The translations under genes were made by a program, and so were the position numbers. Below, piece after piece: positions 1-10,761 of a stretch of DNA of 36,473 bases (its first letter is position 1; each line of letters opens with the position of its first letter). Source of the stretch: Actinomadura harenae. Lineage in GTDB: Bacteria; Actinomycetota; Actinomycetes; Streptosporangiales; Streptosporangiaceae. The stretch spans positions 1-36,473 of the forward strand of contig NZ_RFFG01000081.1 in assembly GCF_003696215.1 (NCBI RefSeq), in the 5' to 3' direction. The notes under the pieces were generated by a model that was not told the DNA's origin, searched no databases, and saw only the letters and a program-made list of their open reading frames with translations.

Positions 1-1
1 C

Positions 2-391
2 GCGCACACCGCCGTCGGCCAGCTCCAGGCCGCCCGCGCCGGTCTCGCCGAGGCCGCCGAGGCGACCACGCCCGCCGTCCGCTACGTCAGCGCCCACCTG
101 GCCGCGCTGCGCGCCGCCGCGGCCGTCCTGGCCGCCCACCAGCCGCTCGATCTCACCCGCCGCCGTGCCCGTCCGCGCAGCGTCTGGGTCCTGCTCCCCG
201 AAGCCGACCCGGCCCTGCGCGAATGGGCCGCCTACTTCGCCGCGGGCGCCGACAAGCGCGCCGCCGCCGAGGCCGGACTCCCGCGGGCCGTCACCGCCCG
301 CGAGGCCGACGAACTCCTCCACGACGCCGGCATCTTCGTCACCCTCGTCGAGGACACCCTCGGCGTCCCGATCCAGCAGAACCTGTGCTGA
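2..391 (+). CDS. SAV_6107-type HEPN domain protein, C-terminal part (5' end outside window)
   Basis: The frame beginning at base 2 is open to a TGA at 389-391 and gives 129 residues with no start in view, so the gene begins before the window. The protein is Ala-rich and helical (AHLAALRAAAAVLA), followed by an Arg-rich turn and the stretch RSVWVLLPEADPALREW, then a helical tail ending in VPIQQNLC. That pattern matches the short actinobacterial HEPN family typified by Streptomyces avermitilis SAV_6107 (about 150 residues), so only some 20 residues should be missing. HEPN proteins are often nucleotide- or RNA-binding, but no RNase-type R-x4-6-H motif is obvious here and the role of this family is not known to me. 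Recognition is from memory of the family and not from a search. Confidence 0.75.
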   Translation, partial: AHTAVGQLQAARAGLAEAAEATTPAVRYVSAHLAALRAAAAVLAAHQPLDLTRRRARPRSVWVLLPEADPALREWAAYFAAGADKRAAAEAGLPRAVTAREADELLHDAGIFVTLVEDTLGVPIQQNLC

Positions 392-896
392 CGACGGCCC
401 GCGGGGGCTGAGGCCGCCGCCCGAGACTCCCGGAGGACGCGCGTTGCGGGGCCGCTCCTCCGGGCCCTGCGTCCCGGCGTGAGGGCACGGACGACGATCC
501 GCCCCGTCCGCGCCCTCACCCGGGGACCCCGCCCCGGCCGTCGCGCCCCTTGGGACGGCCGGCCGCCCGGGCCGTCGCGGCGCCATCCTCACCGCGCCGC
601 GACGGCCCGGGTCCTTGCCCCCTCGCCGTGCCGCGCCTGCCGCTGTCCGTCCCGTTCCGCCGTGTGGGGGCCGTTGTCGAGTGCATTCGGGGGCGCGGTC
701 GTGGGGCCGGGTGGTGTGAGGCGTGCCACGGGGACGGAGGTGCGCGGCAGGCGGAGTGATCTTGGTTCTGACCTCGGCCGATGGCCGGACGTGGTCACGG
801 GCTGTGGTGGCGTGGACCTGGCGTCGAGGGCTTGTTTGAGCGTCTAAGTGGTTTATCCAGAGTGCATATACGTTTGCCCCGGACAACAATATTCGC
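392..896. other. Gene-poor interval between the HEPN gene and the MFS gene
   Basis: About 500 bases with no convincing gene. The short open frames here are Arg/Pro/Gly-rich on both strands, as expected of non-coding GC-rich DNA, and none carries a recognisable motif or a good ribosome binding site. The stretch holds one strong hairpin (566-611), and composition turns clearly more AT-rich from about 836 to 915, which is where a promoter for the MFS gene should lie. I could not assign a convincing -35/-10 pair. Confidence 0.6.
566..611 (+). terminator. Strong 18-bp hairpin, probable terminator of the HEPN-side transcript
   Basis: Bases 566-583 (CCCGGGCCGTCGCGGCGC) and 594-611 are perfect reverse complements, separated by a 10-base loop. 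There is no run of T after it, which is common for actinomycete terminators. It sits 175 bases after the HEPN stop codon, so it may end that transcript. A bidirectional role or a structured RNA is also possible. Confidence 0.6.
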
Positions 897-914
897 GTGG
901 CGATATGGCGAATA
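890..914. promoter_or_regulatory. Inverted repeat over the MFS start, possible operator
   Basis: TATTCGC (890-896) and GCGAATA (908-914) are perfect inverted arms separated by 11 bases, in the only AT-rich patch of the region. The repeat spans the most upstream GTG (897) of the MFS frame. An operator position there would fit translation starting further downstream, for example at GTG 945. No regulator gene is adjacent, so its binder is unknown. Confidence 0.35.
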
Positions 915-2459
915 GGGCGTGATGGACGGGGTGCGCGTGAGCGTGTGACCGGCGAGGCGGAGGCCGGGCCGAGGGGATCCGGGGGAGCGACGGCGCGGGG
1001 GCTTCCCGCGCTGTTGGCGTTTCTGGGGGTGGTGGCCTACTCGCTGTCGATGTCGGTGCTGACGCCCGCGATGCCCCTGCTGCAGCGGGATCTGCACACG
1101 TCGGCGGCGGGCGCCGCGTGGGGGCTGACGGCGATGATGCTGTCCGCGGCGGTGTCGACGCCCGTCGTGGGGCGCCTGGGTGACCTGTACGGGCCCCGGC
1201 GGGTGCTTCTGGTGGTTCTGGGCGTCGCGACCGCCGGGACCGTCCTGGCGGCGATTGCGCCCTCTCTGGGGGCATTGCTGGCCGGGCGGGCGCTCGCCGG
1301 GGTCGGCGGGGGAGTGTTCCCGCTGGCGTACACGGTGATCCGGAACGTGCTCCCGGCGGGGCGGACGGCGGCGGCGGTCGGGCTGATGTCGTCGATGCTC
1401 GGGCTGGGCGGGGCGCTGTCGTGGTGCGTGGCCGGGCCGGTCATCGACCTGCTGGGGTGGCGGTGGCTGCTGTGGATGCCGGTGGTCGGGCTGGTGCCGG
1501 GGCTGGTCCTGGCGTGGCGGCTCGTCCCGCATGTGCCCGGACACCCTGGAGCGGGCGTGGACTGGTGGGGCGCGGGCCTGTTCTCGGCGTGGATGGTGGC
1601 GGCGCTGACCGCGATCACGCAGGGCATGTCGTGGGGCTGGACGTCCGCGGGGGTGCTCGGGCTCGCGGGCGCGGCCGTGGCCCTGGCGGCGGTCTGGTGG
1701 ATCGTGGAACGGCGGGTGGACGAGCCGCTCGTCGATCCGCGCCTCATGCGCGTGCGCGGGGTCTGGACGGCGAACGCCGCGTCCCTGCTGGCCGGTTACG
1801 GCCTGATGGCGGGCGGGGTGCTGTTCCCGCTGCTGGTGCAGGCGCCGCGTCCGACGGGGTTCGGCGGGAGCGCGACGGCGGCGGCGATGCTCCAGCTTCC
1901 CGCGAGCATCGGGATGACGGTCGCGGGCATCGCCGCCGGACGGCTCCACCACCGCGTCGGGTCCCGCGCCGTGCTCATGGCGGGGGCCGCGCTCACGGGC
2001 GCCGGGTACGTGGTCGTCGCGCTCGCCCATGACGCGATGTGGGAGCTGTACCTCGGCGGCACCGCGCGGGGGATCGGGCTGGGGCTGGCCTACGCGGCGG
2101 TCGCGAACCTGGTCGTCGCGGCGGTGGAACCCGCGCAGACGGGGGTGGCGACCGGCGTGAACACGCTCCTGCGGACGGTCGGAGGCTCGCTCGGGACGCA
2201 GGTCAGCGCGGTCATCCTCACCGCCTCGACCGTCCACGGCCATCCGGCGGGGTCCGGCTACACGACCGGTTTCATCGTCACGGCGCTGTCGATGGCGGGT
2301 GTGCTCGCGCTCGCCCTGGCCGCCCCCAGAACCCGGGCCGGGACCAGGACCGGGGCTCAGACGGCCGGACGGCCCGGCGGCACGAGGCCGCCGGGCCGTC
2401 CGACACAGGTGTCTCCGCCCGGCCTCCGGAGGGTTCCCGGAGGCCCTGGTTCGAGCTAG
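897..2459 (+). CDS. MFS transporter, 14-TM DHA2/EmrB-QacA-like exporter
   Basis: A 520-residue membrane protein made almost entirely of hydrophobic helices after a polar N-terminus of about 35 residues. The first helix (around 36-60, LLAFLGVVAYSLSMSVLTP) is followed by the MFS motif A region RLGDLYGPRRVLL (93-105), the feature that supports the family call. Length and repeated helices fit the 14-helix drug:H+ antiporter group, which exports small hydrophobic molecules through the cytoplasmic membrane. The C-terminal 50 residues are polar, rich in Arg, Thr, Gly and Pro, and probably cytoplasmic. The substrate cannot be told from sequence. The start is uncertain: GTG 897 lies inside an inverted repeat and has no clear ribosome binding site; GTG 945 would remove 16 non-conserved residues. 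It is convergent with bldD and its TAG (2457-2459) overlaps the bldD stop codon. Confidence 0.85.
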   Translation: MAIWRIGRDGRGARERVTGEAEAGPRGSGGATARGLPALLAFLGVVAYSLSMSVLTPAMPLLQRDLHTSAAGAAWGLTAMMLSAAVSTPVVGRLGDLYGPRRVLLVVLGVATAGTVLAAIAPSLGALLAGRALAGVGGGVFPLAYTVIRNVLPAGRTAAAVGLMSSMLGLGGALSWCVAGPVIDLLGWRWLLWMPVVGLVPGLVLAWRLVPHVPGHPGAGVDWWGAGLFSAWMVAALTAITQGMSWGWTSAGVLGLAGAAVALAAVWWIVERRVDEPLVDPRLMRVRGVWTANAASLLAGYGLMAGGVLFPLLVQAPRPTGFGGSATAAAMLQLPASIGMTVAGIAAGRLHHRVGSRAVLMAGAALTGAGYVVVALAHDAMWELYLGGTARGIGLGLAYAAVANLVVAAVEPAQTGVATGVNTLLRTVGGSLGTQVSAVILTASTVHGHPAGSGYTTGFIVTALSMAGVLALALAAPRTRAGTRTGAQTAGRPGGTRPPGRPTQVSPPGLRRVPGGPGSS

Positions 2460-2950
2460 AAGGACTCCACGGCCCGGCGGGCCTCGGGGTCCAGCACGCC
2501 CCAGCCGATGAGCTCCTCGGTGAGCTCGGTCGGGGACTTGTCGTAGATCACGGCAAGAGAACGCAGGTCCTCCTGCCGGATGGACAGGACCTTTCCGTTG
2601 TAGTCGCCCCGCTGGCTCTGGATCGTCGCGGCGTAACGGGCGAGGGGACCGGCCTTGTCCTTCGGAAGCTGCTGCAGGCGCTCAAGGTCGATGACGAGCT
2701 TGGGCGTTGGCCCGAGCGGGCTCGGCGCGGCTCCGCCGGGCAGCAACTCGGAGACCGGCACGCCGTAGAAATCGGCGAGCTCGGCCAGCTTCTGAACGGT
2801 GACGGCGCGGTCGCCCCGCTCGTACGAACCCACGACGACGGCCTTCCAGCGGCCACGGGACTTCTCCTCCACACCGTGCAGGGACAGGCCCTGCTGGGTG
2901 CGGATGGCGCGCAGGCGCGCGCCGAGAGCCTTAGCGTATTCAGACGGCAT
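2456..2950 (-). CDS. bldD: Developmental master regulator BldD
   Basis: A 164-residue protein with an N-terminal Xre-type helix-turn-helix (residues about 8-70; GLSLHGVEEKSRGRWKAVVV and SYERGDRAVTVQKLAELADF) and a C-terminal domain that in Streptomyces binds tetrameric cyclic di-GMP. BldD with c-di-GMP represses sporulation genes during vegetative growth. The ligand signature RGD-x8-RQDD is present as R114 G115 D116 and R125 Q126 E127 D128, with one conservative change (E127). ATG 2950 was chosen because family members begin MxSEYAK and a G-run (GGGGGG) lies about 8 bases upstream; the longer open frame to 3046 adds an unrelated N-terminus. It has its own promoter (3086-3114) and is divergent from pyrR. 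Its stop overlaps that of the MFS gene, leaving no room for a terminator. Confidence 0.95.
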   Translation of the reverse strand: MPSEYAKALGARLRAIRTQQGLSLHGVEEKSRGRWKAVVVGSYERGDRAVTVQKLAELADFYGVPVSELLPGGAAPSPLGPTPKLVIDLERLQQLPKDKAGPLARYAATIQSQRGDYNGKVLSIRQEDLRSLAVIYDKSPTELTEELIGWGVLDPEARRAVESF

Positions 2951-3073
2951 TTCGCGGCCCCCCAGGCTCACTCTCGTCGTCGTTCTCTGATTCCCGGGCG
3001 CCGGTGGGTCCGGCGCCGGGCGGAGTCGGATTCCCCGGCCTGTCACGGCCCGGAAGTCCTCCTCCAGGGATGG

Positions 3074-3086
3074 TTACGGACAGTGA
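3074..3086. promoter_or_regulatory. BldD-box-like site at the bldD promoter
   Basis: TTACGGACAGTGA matches seven of the nine fixed positions of the published BldD consensus nTnACnC(A/T)GnGTnAn: the outer T-AC and GT-A and the central W agree, but the C and G flanking the W are G and C instead. It sits across the -10 and start point of the bldD promoter, where BldD autorepression is known in Streptomyces coelicolor. Confidence 0.5.
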
Positions 3087-3114
3087 CGGTAAAACGGTGA
3101 CGCTCCCAGGTCAA
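3086..3114 (-). promoter_or_regulatory. bldD promoter (housekeeping sigma type)
   Basis: Read on the minus strand, TTGACC (3109-3114) is followed after exactly 17 bases by TACCGT (3086-3091), a near-consensus -35 and a TAnnnT -10. Transcription would start near 3079, giving a leader of about 128 bases before the bldD ATG. Confidence 0.65.
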
Positions 3115-3292
3115 GCCGATTGGAAAAAAGCGGTCGAATCCGTAGGTGTCGATCCGGGTCGTCCGGATCACCGCGAAGGCCCGCACGCCCCGCCCTGCGG
3201 GCATCGCAGGCCCCCCTCGCGCGCGTTCCGCGCGGGCGGGCGCACGGCCCCGGTGTGACCGCTCTCACCAGGCAGAATGCGCCGGGGAGGGG

Positions 3293-3335
3293 TTCGGTTC
3301 AGGGGGATCGGCCTGCTACCTTGTCCGGGACAAGG
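3293..3335 (+). promoter_or_regulatory. Probable pyr operon promoter with overlapping palindrome
   Basis: TACCTT (3317-3322) is a TAnnnT -10 with a weak TTCGGT (3293-3298) upstream at 18 bases. Bases 3319-3335 form the palindrome CCTTGTCC-G-GGACAAGG, which straddles the -10 and the predicted start (near 3329). The palindrome could be an operator or the start of the leader RNA fold. This start would give a leader of about 53 bases that contains the PyrR hairpin. Confidence 0.4.
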
Positions 3336-3338
3336 CGT

Positions 3339-3373
3339 CCTTTAAGACCCGTCCTGTGAGGCGGGAAAGGAGG
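3339..3373 (+). ncRNA. PyrR-binding leader hairpin that buries the pyrR ribosome binding site
   Basis: CCTTT (3339-3343) pairs with AAAGG (3366-3370), then a four-base AAGA bulge, then CCCGTC (3348-3353) pairs with GGCGGG (3360-3365) around the loop CTGTGA. The outer stem contains most of the AAAGGAGG ribosome binding site, so the folded form should block translation. The internal purine bulge and a CTGTGAGG apex resemble known PyrR sites (core CCAGAGAGG). This fits PyrR acting by translational repression, as described for Mycobacterium smegmatis; no terminator is needed or seen. Confidence 0.7.
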
Positions 3374-3381
3374 TTCAGGCG

Positions 3382-3993
3382 GTGAATGCTGCCCACCGGC
3401 CGGACGATCCGGCCGAGACGCGCGTGACCGGCCGTGACAGCGGCCCGGACTCCCAGCAGAAGGCGGTTCTGGAGGGTCCCGACATCCGGCGCGCCCTCAC
3501 CCGTATCGCCCACGAGATCCTCGAGCGCACCAAGGGCGGCGAGGACGTCGTCCTGCTCGGCATCCAGACCCGCGGCGTGACGCTCGCCGAGCGGCTGGCC
3601 GGGGCCCTGAACGAGGTCGAGGGACGGCCCGTCCCGTGGGGCTCCCTCGACGTGACGATGTACCGGGACGACCTGCGGCTGCGGCCCGCCCGCGCGATCC
3701 GCCGCACCGAGCTGCCCCAGGGCGGCATCGAGGACCGGGTCGTCGTCCTGGTCGACGACGTGCTGTTCTCCGGGCGGACCGTGCGCGCCGCGCTCGACGC
3801 CCTGAACGAACTCGGCCGCCCCCGCGCCGTCCAGCTCGCCGTCCTGGTGGACCGCGGGCACCGTGAGCTCCCGATCCGCGCCGACTACGTGGGCAAGAAC
3901 CTGCCCACCTCGACGCGCGAGACGGTGAAGGTCCTGCTGGCCGAGAACGACGGCCGGGACGCCGTCCTCCTCGGTCCGAAGGAGGAGAAGTAA
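3382..3993 (+). CDS. pyrR: PyrR, pyrimidine operon RNA-binding regulator / uracil phosphoribosyltransferase
   Basis: A 203-residue type I phosphoribosyltransferase fold. The PRPP loop VLVDDVLFSGRT is at about 122-133, preceded by LGIQTRG and the flexible-loop Tyr/Arg segment (DVTMYRDDL). PyrR binds UMP and pyr mRNA leaders to shut down synthesis and has side uracil phosphoribosyltransferase activity. The N-terminal 25 residues are a polar extension. GTG 3382 is preceded at eight bases by GAAAGGAGG, the site masked by the leader hairpin at 3339-3373. It is the first gene of the pyr operon; its TAA (3991-3993) is followed immediately by the pyrB GTG, so the two are translationally coupled and the autoregulation should reach the whole operon. 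Confidence 0.95.
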   Translation: MNAAHRPDDPAETRVTGRDSGPDSQQKAVLEGPDIRRALTRIAHEILERTKGGEDVVLLGIQTRGVTLAERLAGALNEVEGRPVPWGSLDVTMYRDDLRLRPARAIRRTELPQGGIEDRVVVLVDDVLFSGRTVRAALDALNELGRPRAVQLAVLVDRGHRELPIRADYVGKNLPTSTRETVKVLLAENDGRDAVLLGPKEEK

Positions 3994-4938
3994 GTGAAGC
4001 GTCATCTCATCTCGGCCGCCGACCTGACCCGCGACGACGCGCTGCTCGTCCTCGACACCGCCGAGGAACTGGCGCGCGCGACCGAGGGGTCGATGAAGAA
4101 GCTGCCGACGCTGCGCGGCCGGACGGTCGTCAACCTCTTCTTCGAGGACTCCACCCGCACCCGCATCTCGTTCGAGGCGGCCGCCAAGCGGCTCAGCGCG
4201 GACGTCATCAACTTCTCCGCCAAGGGCTCGTCGGTCAGCAAGGGCGAGAGCCTGAAGGACACCGCGCTCACCCTGGAGGCCATGGGCGCCGACGGCGTCG
4301 TCATCCGGCACGGCGCGTCCGGCGCGCCGCACCGCCTGGCCAACTGGGTCAAGGGCAGCGTCGTGAACGCCGGGGACGGCACGCACGAGCACCCCACCCA
4401 GGCCCTGCTGGACGCGTTCACCATGCGCCGCCGCCTCGGCGACCTGGAGGGACGCAAGGTCACCATCGTCGGCGACATCCTCCACAGCCGGGTGGCACGG
4501 TCCAACGTGCTGCTGCTGAACACCCTGGGCGCCGAGGTCACCGTGGTCGCCCCGCCGACCCTGCTGCCGGTCGCGATCGACACCTGGCCCGCCGAGGTCT
4601 CCTACGACCTGGACGCCGTCCTGCCGAAGAGCGACGTGGTGATGATGCTGCGCGTCCAGCACGAGCGCATGAACGCCAGCTACTTCCCGACGGTCCGCGA
4701 GTACAGCCGCCGGTACGGCCTGGACGCGGAGAGGATGGCACGCATGGCGGATCACGCCATCGTCATGCACCCCGGCCCGATGAACCGGGGCGTGGAGATC
4801 GCGGCCGAGGTCGCCGACTCCGTCCGGTCCACCATCGTCGAGCAGGTCGCCAACGGCGTCAGCGCTCGCATGGCCGTTCTCTACCTGCTGCTCGGCGGTT
4901 CCGAGCCCGCCATCGGCAAGGAGGTCTCCCAGTCATGA
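3994..4938 (+). CDS. pyrB: Aspartate carbamoyltransferase catalytic subunit
   Basis: A 314-residue protein of normal length that condenses carbamoyl phosphate with aspartate to carbamoyl aspartate, the committed step of UMP synthesis. The carbamoyl-phosphate loop FFEDSTRTRISFE (STRTR at 53-57) and the HPTQALLDAFT motif (about 132-142) are intact, as is MHPGPMNRGVE near the C-terminus. No pyrI regulatory subunit is present, as is usual for PyrR-controlled operons. GTG 3994 directly follows the pyrR stop with GAAGGAGGAG as its ribosome binding site, and ATG of pyrC overlaps its TGA (ATGA). Confidence 0.97.
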   Translation: MKRHLISAADLTRDDALLVLDTAEELARATEGSMKKLPTLRGRTVVNLFFEDSTRTRISFEAAAKRLSADVINFSAKGSSVSKGESLKDTALTLEAMGADGVVIRHGASGAPHRLANWVKGSVVNAGDGTHEHPTQALLDAFTMRRRLGDLEGRKVTIVGDILHSRVARSNVLLLNTLGAEVTVVAPPTLLPVAIDTWPAEVSYDLDAVLPKSDVVMMLRVQHERMNASYFPTVREYSRRYGLDAERMARMADHAIVMHPGPMNRGVEIAAEVADSVRSTIVEQVANGVSARMAVLYLLLGGSEPAIGKEVSQS

Positions 4939-6224
4939 GCACCGCGTACGTCATCAAGGGCGCCCGGATCCTCGGCGGGGACCCCGCCGACATCGTGGTC
5001 CGGGACGGCGTGATCGCCGAGATCGGCGCGAACGTGAACACCGAGGGCGCGGAGGTCGTCGAGGCCGAGGGCCTCATCGCGCTGCCCGGCCTGGTGGACC
5101 TGCACACCCACCTGCGCGAGCCCGGCCGCGAGGACGCCGAGACCGTCGAGTCCGGCACCAGGGCCGCCGCGATGGGCGGGTACACCGCCGTCCACGCGAT
5201 GGCCAACACCGACCCCGTCGCCGACAGCGCGGGCGTCGTCGAGCAGGTCTGGCGGCTCGGCCGCGAGGCCGGGTACTGCGACGTCCAGCCGGTCGGCGCG
5301 GTCACCGCGGGACTGAAGGGCGAGCGGCTCGCCGAGCTCGGCGCGATGGCCGACTCGGCCGCCGGCGTCCGGGTGTTCTCCGACGACGGCCACTGCGTCT
5401 CGGACGCGGTGATCATGCGGCGGGCGCTGGAGTACGTCAAGGCGTTCGACGGCGTCGTCGCCCAGCACGCGCAGGAGCCCCGGCTGACCGAGGGCGCGCA
5501 GATGAACGAGGGCGAGATGAGCGCCGCGCTCGGCATGCGCGGCTGGCCCGCGGTCGCCGAGGAGGCGATCATCGCCCGGGACGTGCTGCTCGCCCAGCAC
5601 GTCGGGTCGCGGCTGCACGTGTGCCACGTGTCCACGGCGGGCTCGGTGGAGATCATCCGCTGGGCCAAGTCCAAGGGCTGCCGGGTGACCGCCGAGGTCA
5701 CCCCGCACCACCTGCTGCTGAACGACGGGCTCGCCGCGTCCTACGACCCGATCTACAAGGTCAACCCGCCGCTGCGCACGGCCGACGACGTGACCGCGCT
5801 CCGGCACGCCCTGGCGGACGGCACGATCGACGTCGTCGCCACCGACCACGCGCCGCACCCGGTCGAGGCCAAGGAGACCGAGTGGGCCGTGGCCGCGATG
5901 GGCATGATCGGCCTGGAGACGGCGCTGTCGGTCGTCCATGAGGCCATGGTCGAGACCGGCCTGCTCGACTGGGCCGGGGTCGCCGAGCGCATGTCGCTCG
6001 CCCCCGCCCGCATCGGCCGCCTCTCCGGGCAGGGCCGTCCGCTGGAGGCGGGGTCGCCCGCCAACATCACGCTGTACGACCCGTCGCCGCGCCGCGCCGT
6101 GGACCCGGCCGCGATGGCGTCCAAGAGCCGCAACACCCCCTACGCGGGGCTGGAGCTGCCCGGACGCGTCGTCGCCACGTTCCTGCGCGGCCGCGCGACC
6201 GTCCTGGAAGGAAAGCTTCAGTGA
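4935..6224 (+). CDS. pyrC: Dihydroorotase (type I)
   Basis: A 429-residue amidohydrolase that cyclises carbamoyl aspartate to dihydroorotate. The metal-binding LVDLHTHLREPG is at about 53-64 (H57, H59), a second His region is at VCHVSTAG, and the signature VATDHAPHP is at about 299-307. Length and the position directly after pyrB fit the class I dihydroorotases of Gram-positive bacteria. It starts at ATG 4935, overlapping the pyrB stop by four bases, and its TGA (6222-6224) overlaps the carA GTG, so it is translated as part of the operon. Confidence 0.97.
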   Translation: MSTAYVIKGARILGGDPADIVVRDGVIAEIGANVNTEGAEVVEAEGLIALPGLVDLHTHLREPGREDAETVESGTRAAAMGGYTAVHAMANTDPVADSAGVVEQVWRLGREAGYCDVQPVGAVTAGLKGERLAELGAMADSAAGVRVFSDDGHCVSDAVIMRRALEYVKAFDGVVAQHAQEPRLTEGAQMNEGEMSAALGMRGWPAVAEEAIIARDVLLAQHVGSRLHVCHVSTAGSVEIIRWAKSKGCRVTAEVTPHHLLLNDGLAASYDPIYKVNPPLRTADDVTALRHALADGTIDVVATDHAPHPVEAKETEWAVAAMGMIGLETALSVVHEAMVETGLLDWAGVAERMSLAPARIGRLSGQGRPLEAGSPANITLYDPSPRRAVDPAAMASKSRNTPYAGLELPGRVVATFLRGRATVLEGKLQ

Positions 6225-7341
6225 CCCCACCCCCCGCACTTCTGGTTCTGGAAGACGGACGGACGTTCGCCGGGGTCGCCTACGGGGCCGAGGGGGAGAC
6301 CTTCGGCGAGATGGTCTTCAACACCGGCATGACCGGCTACCAGGAGACCCTCACCGACCCGTCCTACGCCCGGCAGATCGTGGCGATGACCGCCCCCCAC
6401 ATCGGCAACACCGGCGTGAACGACGAGGACCCCGAGTCGTCCCGCATCCAGGTGGCCGGGTACGTGGTGCGCGAGCCCGCGCGGGTCGCGTCGAACTGGC
6501 GGGCCACCGGCTCGCTGGGCTCGGCCCTGCGCGCGCAGGGCGTGGTCGGGATCGCGATCACCGGCACCCGGGCGCTGACCCGGCACCTGCGCGACCGCGG
6601 CGCGATGCGCGCCGGGATCTTCTCCGGCGACGCCGCCCAGGCCCCCGTGGACGAGCTGCTGAGGCGCGTCCAGGAGTCGCCGCAGATGGCCGGCGCGTCC
6701 CTCGCCGAGGAGGTCGCCACGAAGGAGGCCTACGTCGTCCCGGCGATCGGCGAGAAGCGGTTCACGGTCGCGGCCGTGGACCTCGGCATCAAGGGCATGA
6801 CCCCGCACCGGATGGCCGAGCGCGGCGTCGAGGTGCACGTGCTGCCCGCGACGGTCACCGCCGAGGACATCCTCGCGCTGGACCCCGACGGCGTGTTCTT
6901 CTCCAACGGCCCGGGCGACCCCGAGACCGCCGACCACCAGGTCGCGGCGCTGCGCGGGGTCCTGGACGCCGGCAGGCCGTTCTTCGGCATCTGCTTCGGC
7001 AACCAGATCTTCGGCCGCGCGCTCGGCCTCGGCACCTACAAGCTGCGCTTCGGGCACCGCGGCGTGAACCAGCCGGTCCAGGACGTCCGCACCGGCAAGG
7101 TCGAGATCTCCGCGCACAACCACGGGTTCGCCGTGGACGCGCCCAAGGACGGCCCGTTCGACACCCCGTACGGCCGCGCCGAGGTCTCCCACGTGAACCT
7201 GAACGACGGCTGCGTCGAGGGGCTGCGGCTGCTCGACCGCCCGGCGTTCAGCGTCCAGTACCACCCTGAGGCGGCGGCGGGCCCCCACGACGCCTCCGGC
7301 CTCTTCGATCAGTTCGTCTCGATCATGGAGGCCGGGAAGTA

Positions 7342-7342
<1 letters not shown>
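6221..7342 (+). CDS. carA: Carbamoyl-phosphate synthase small (glutaminase) subunit
   Basis: A 373-residue protein. The N-terminal half is the CPSase small-chain domain (FNTGMTGYQETLTDPSYA at about 33-50) and the C-terminal half is a class I glutamine amidotransferase. The nucleophile is C258 in GICFGNQ, where many enzymes have GICLGHQ; the HPE of the catalytic pair is present near the C-terminus (YHPEAAAGPHD). It releases ammonia from glutamine and channels it to CarB. GTG 6221 overlaps the pyrC stop (GTGA), and the TAA at 7340-7342 shares a base with the carB ATG. Confidence 0.97.
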
Positions 7343-10680
<3,338 letters not shown>

Positions 10681-10692
10681 GCTGAGCAGAAC

Positions 10693-10740
10693 GGGCCCCG
10701 GCGGGCCGGCCCCCGCGAAGGGGGCCGCCCGCCGGCCCGG
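10693..10740 (+). ncRNA. Strong hairpin in the carB-pyrK gap
   Basis: CGGGCCGGCCCCC (10702-10714) pairs with GGGGGCCGCCCG (10720-10731) with one bulged base around the loop GCGAA; flanking GGGCCCCGG and CCGGCCCGG can extend the stem. No T-run follows. In the only untranslated gap of the operon it may reduce readthrough or protect mRNA ends, so that pyrKDF are made at a different level from carAB. Confidence 0.5.
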
Positions 10741-10761
10741 ACGAGGACGAGAGGGAGACGG

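Noticed and set aside
479..847. 122-codon frame in the interval before the MFS gene
   Set aside because: Arg/Pro-rich without motifs, crosses the 18-bp hairpin, and has no credible ribosome binding site.
2951..3046. Longer bldD start at 3046
   Set aside because: The extra 32 residues are Pro/Arg-rich and unlike the family; ATG 2950 matches the BldD N-terminus and has a ribosome binding site.
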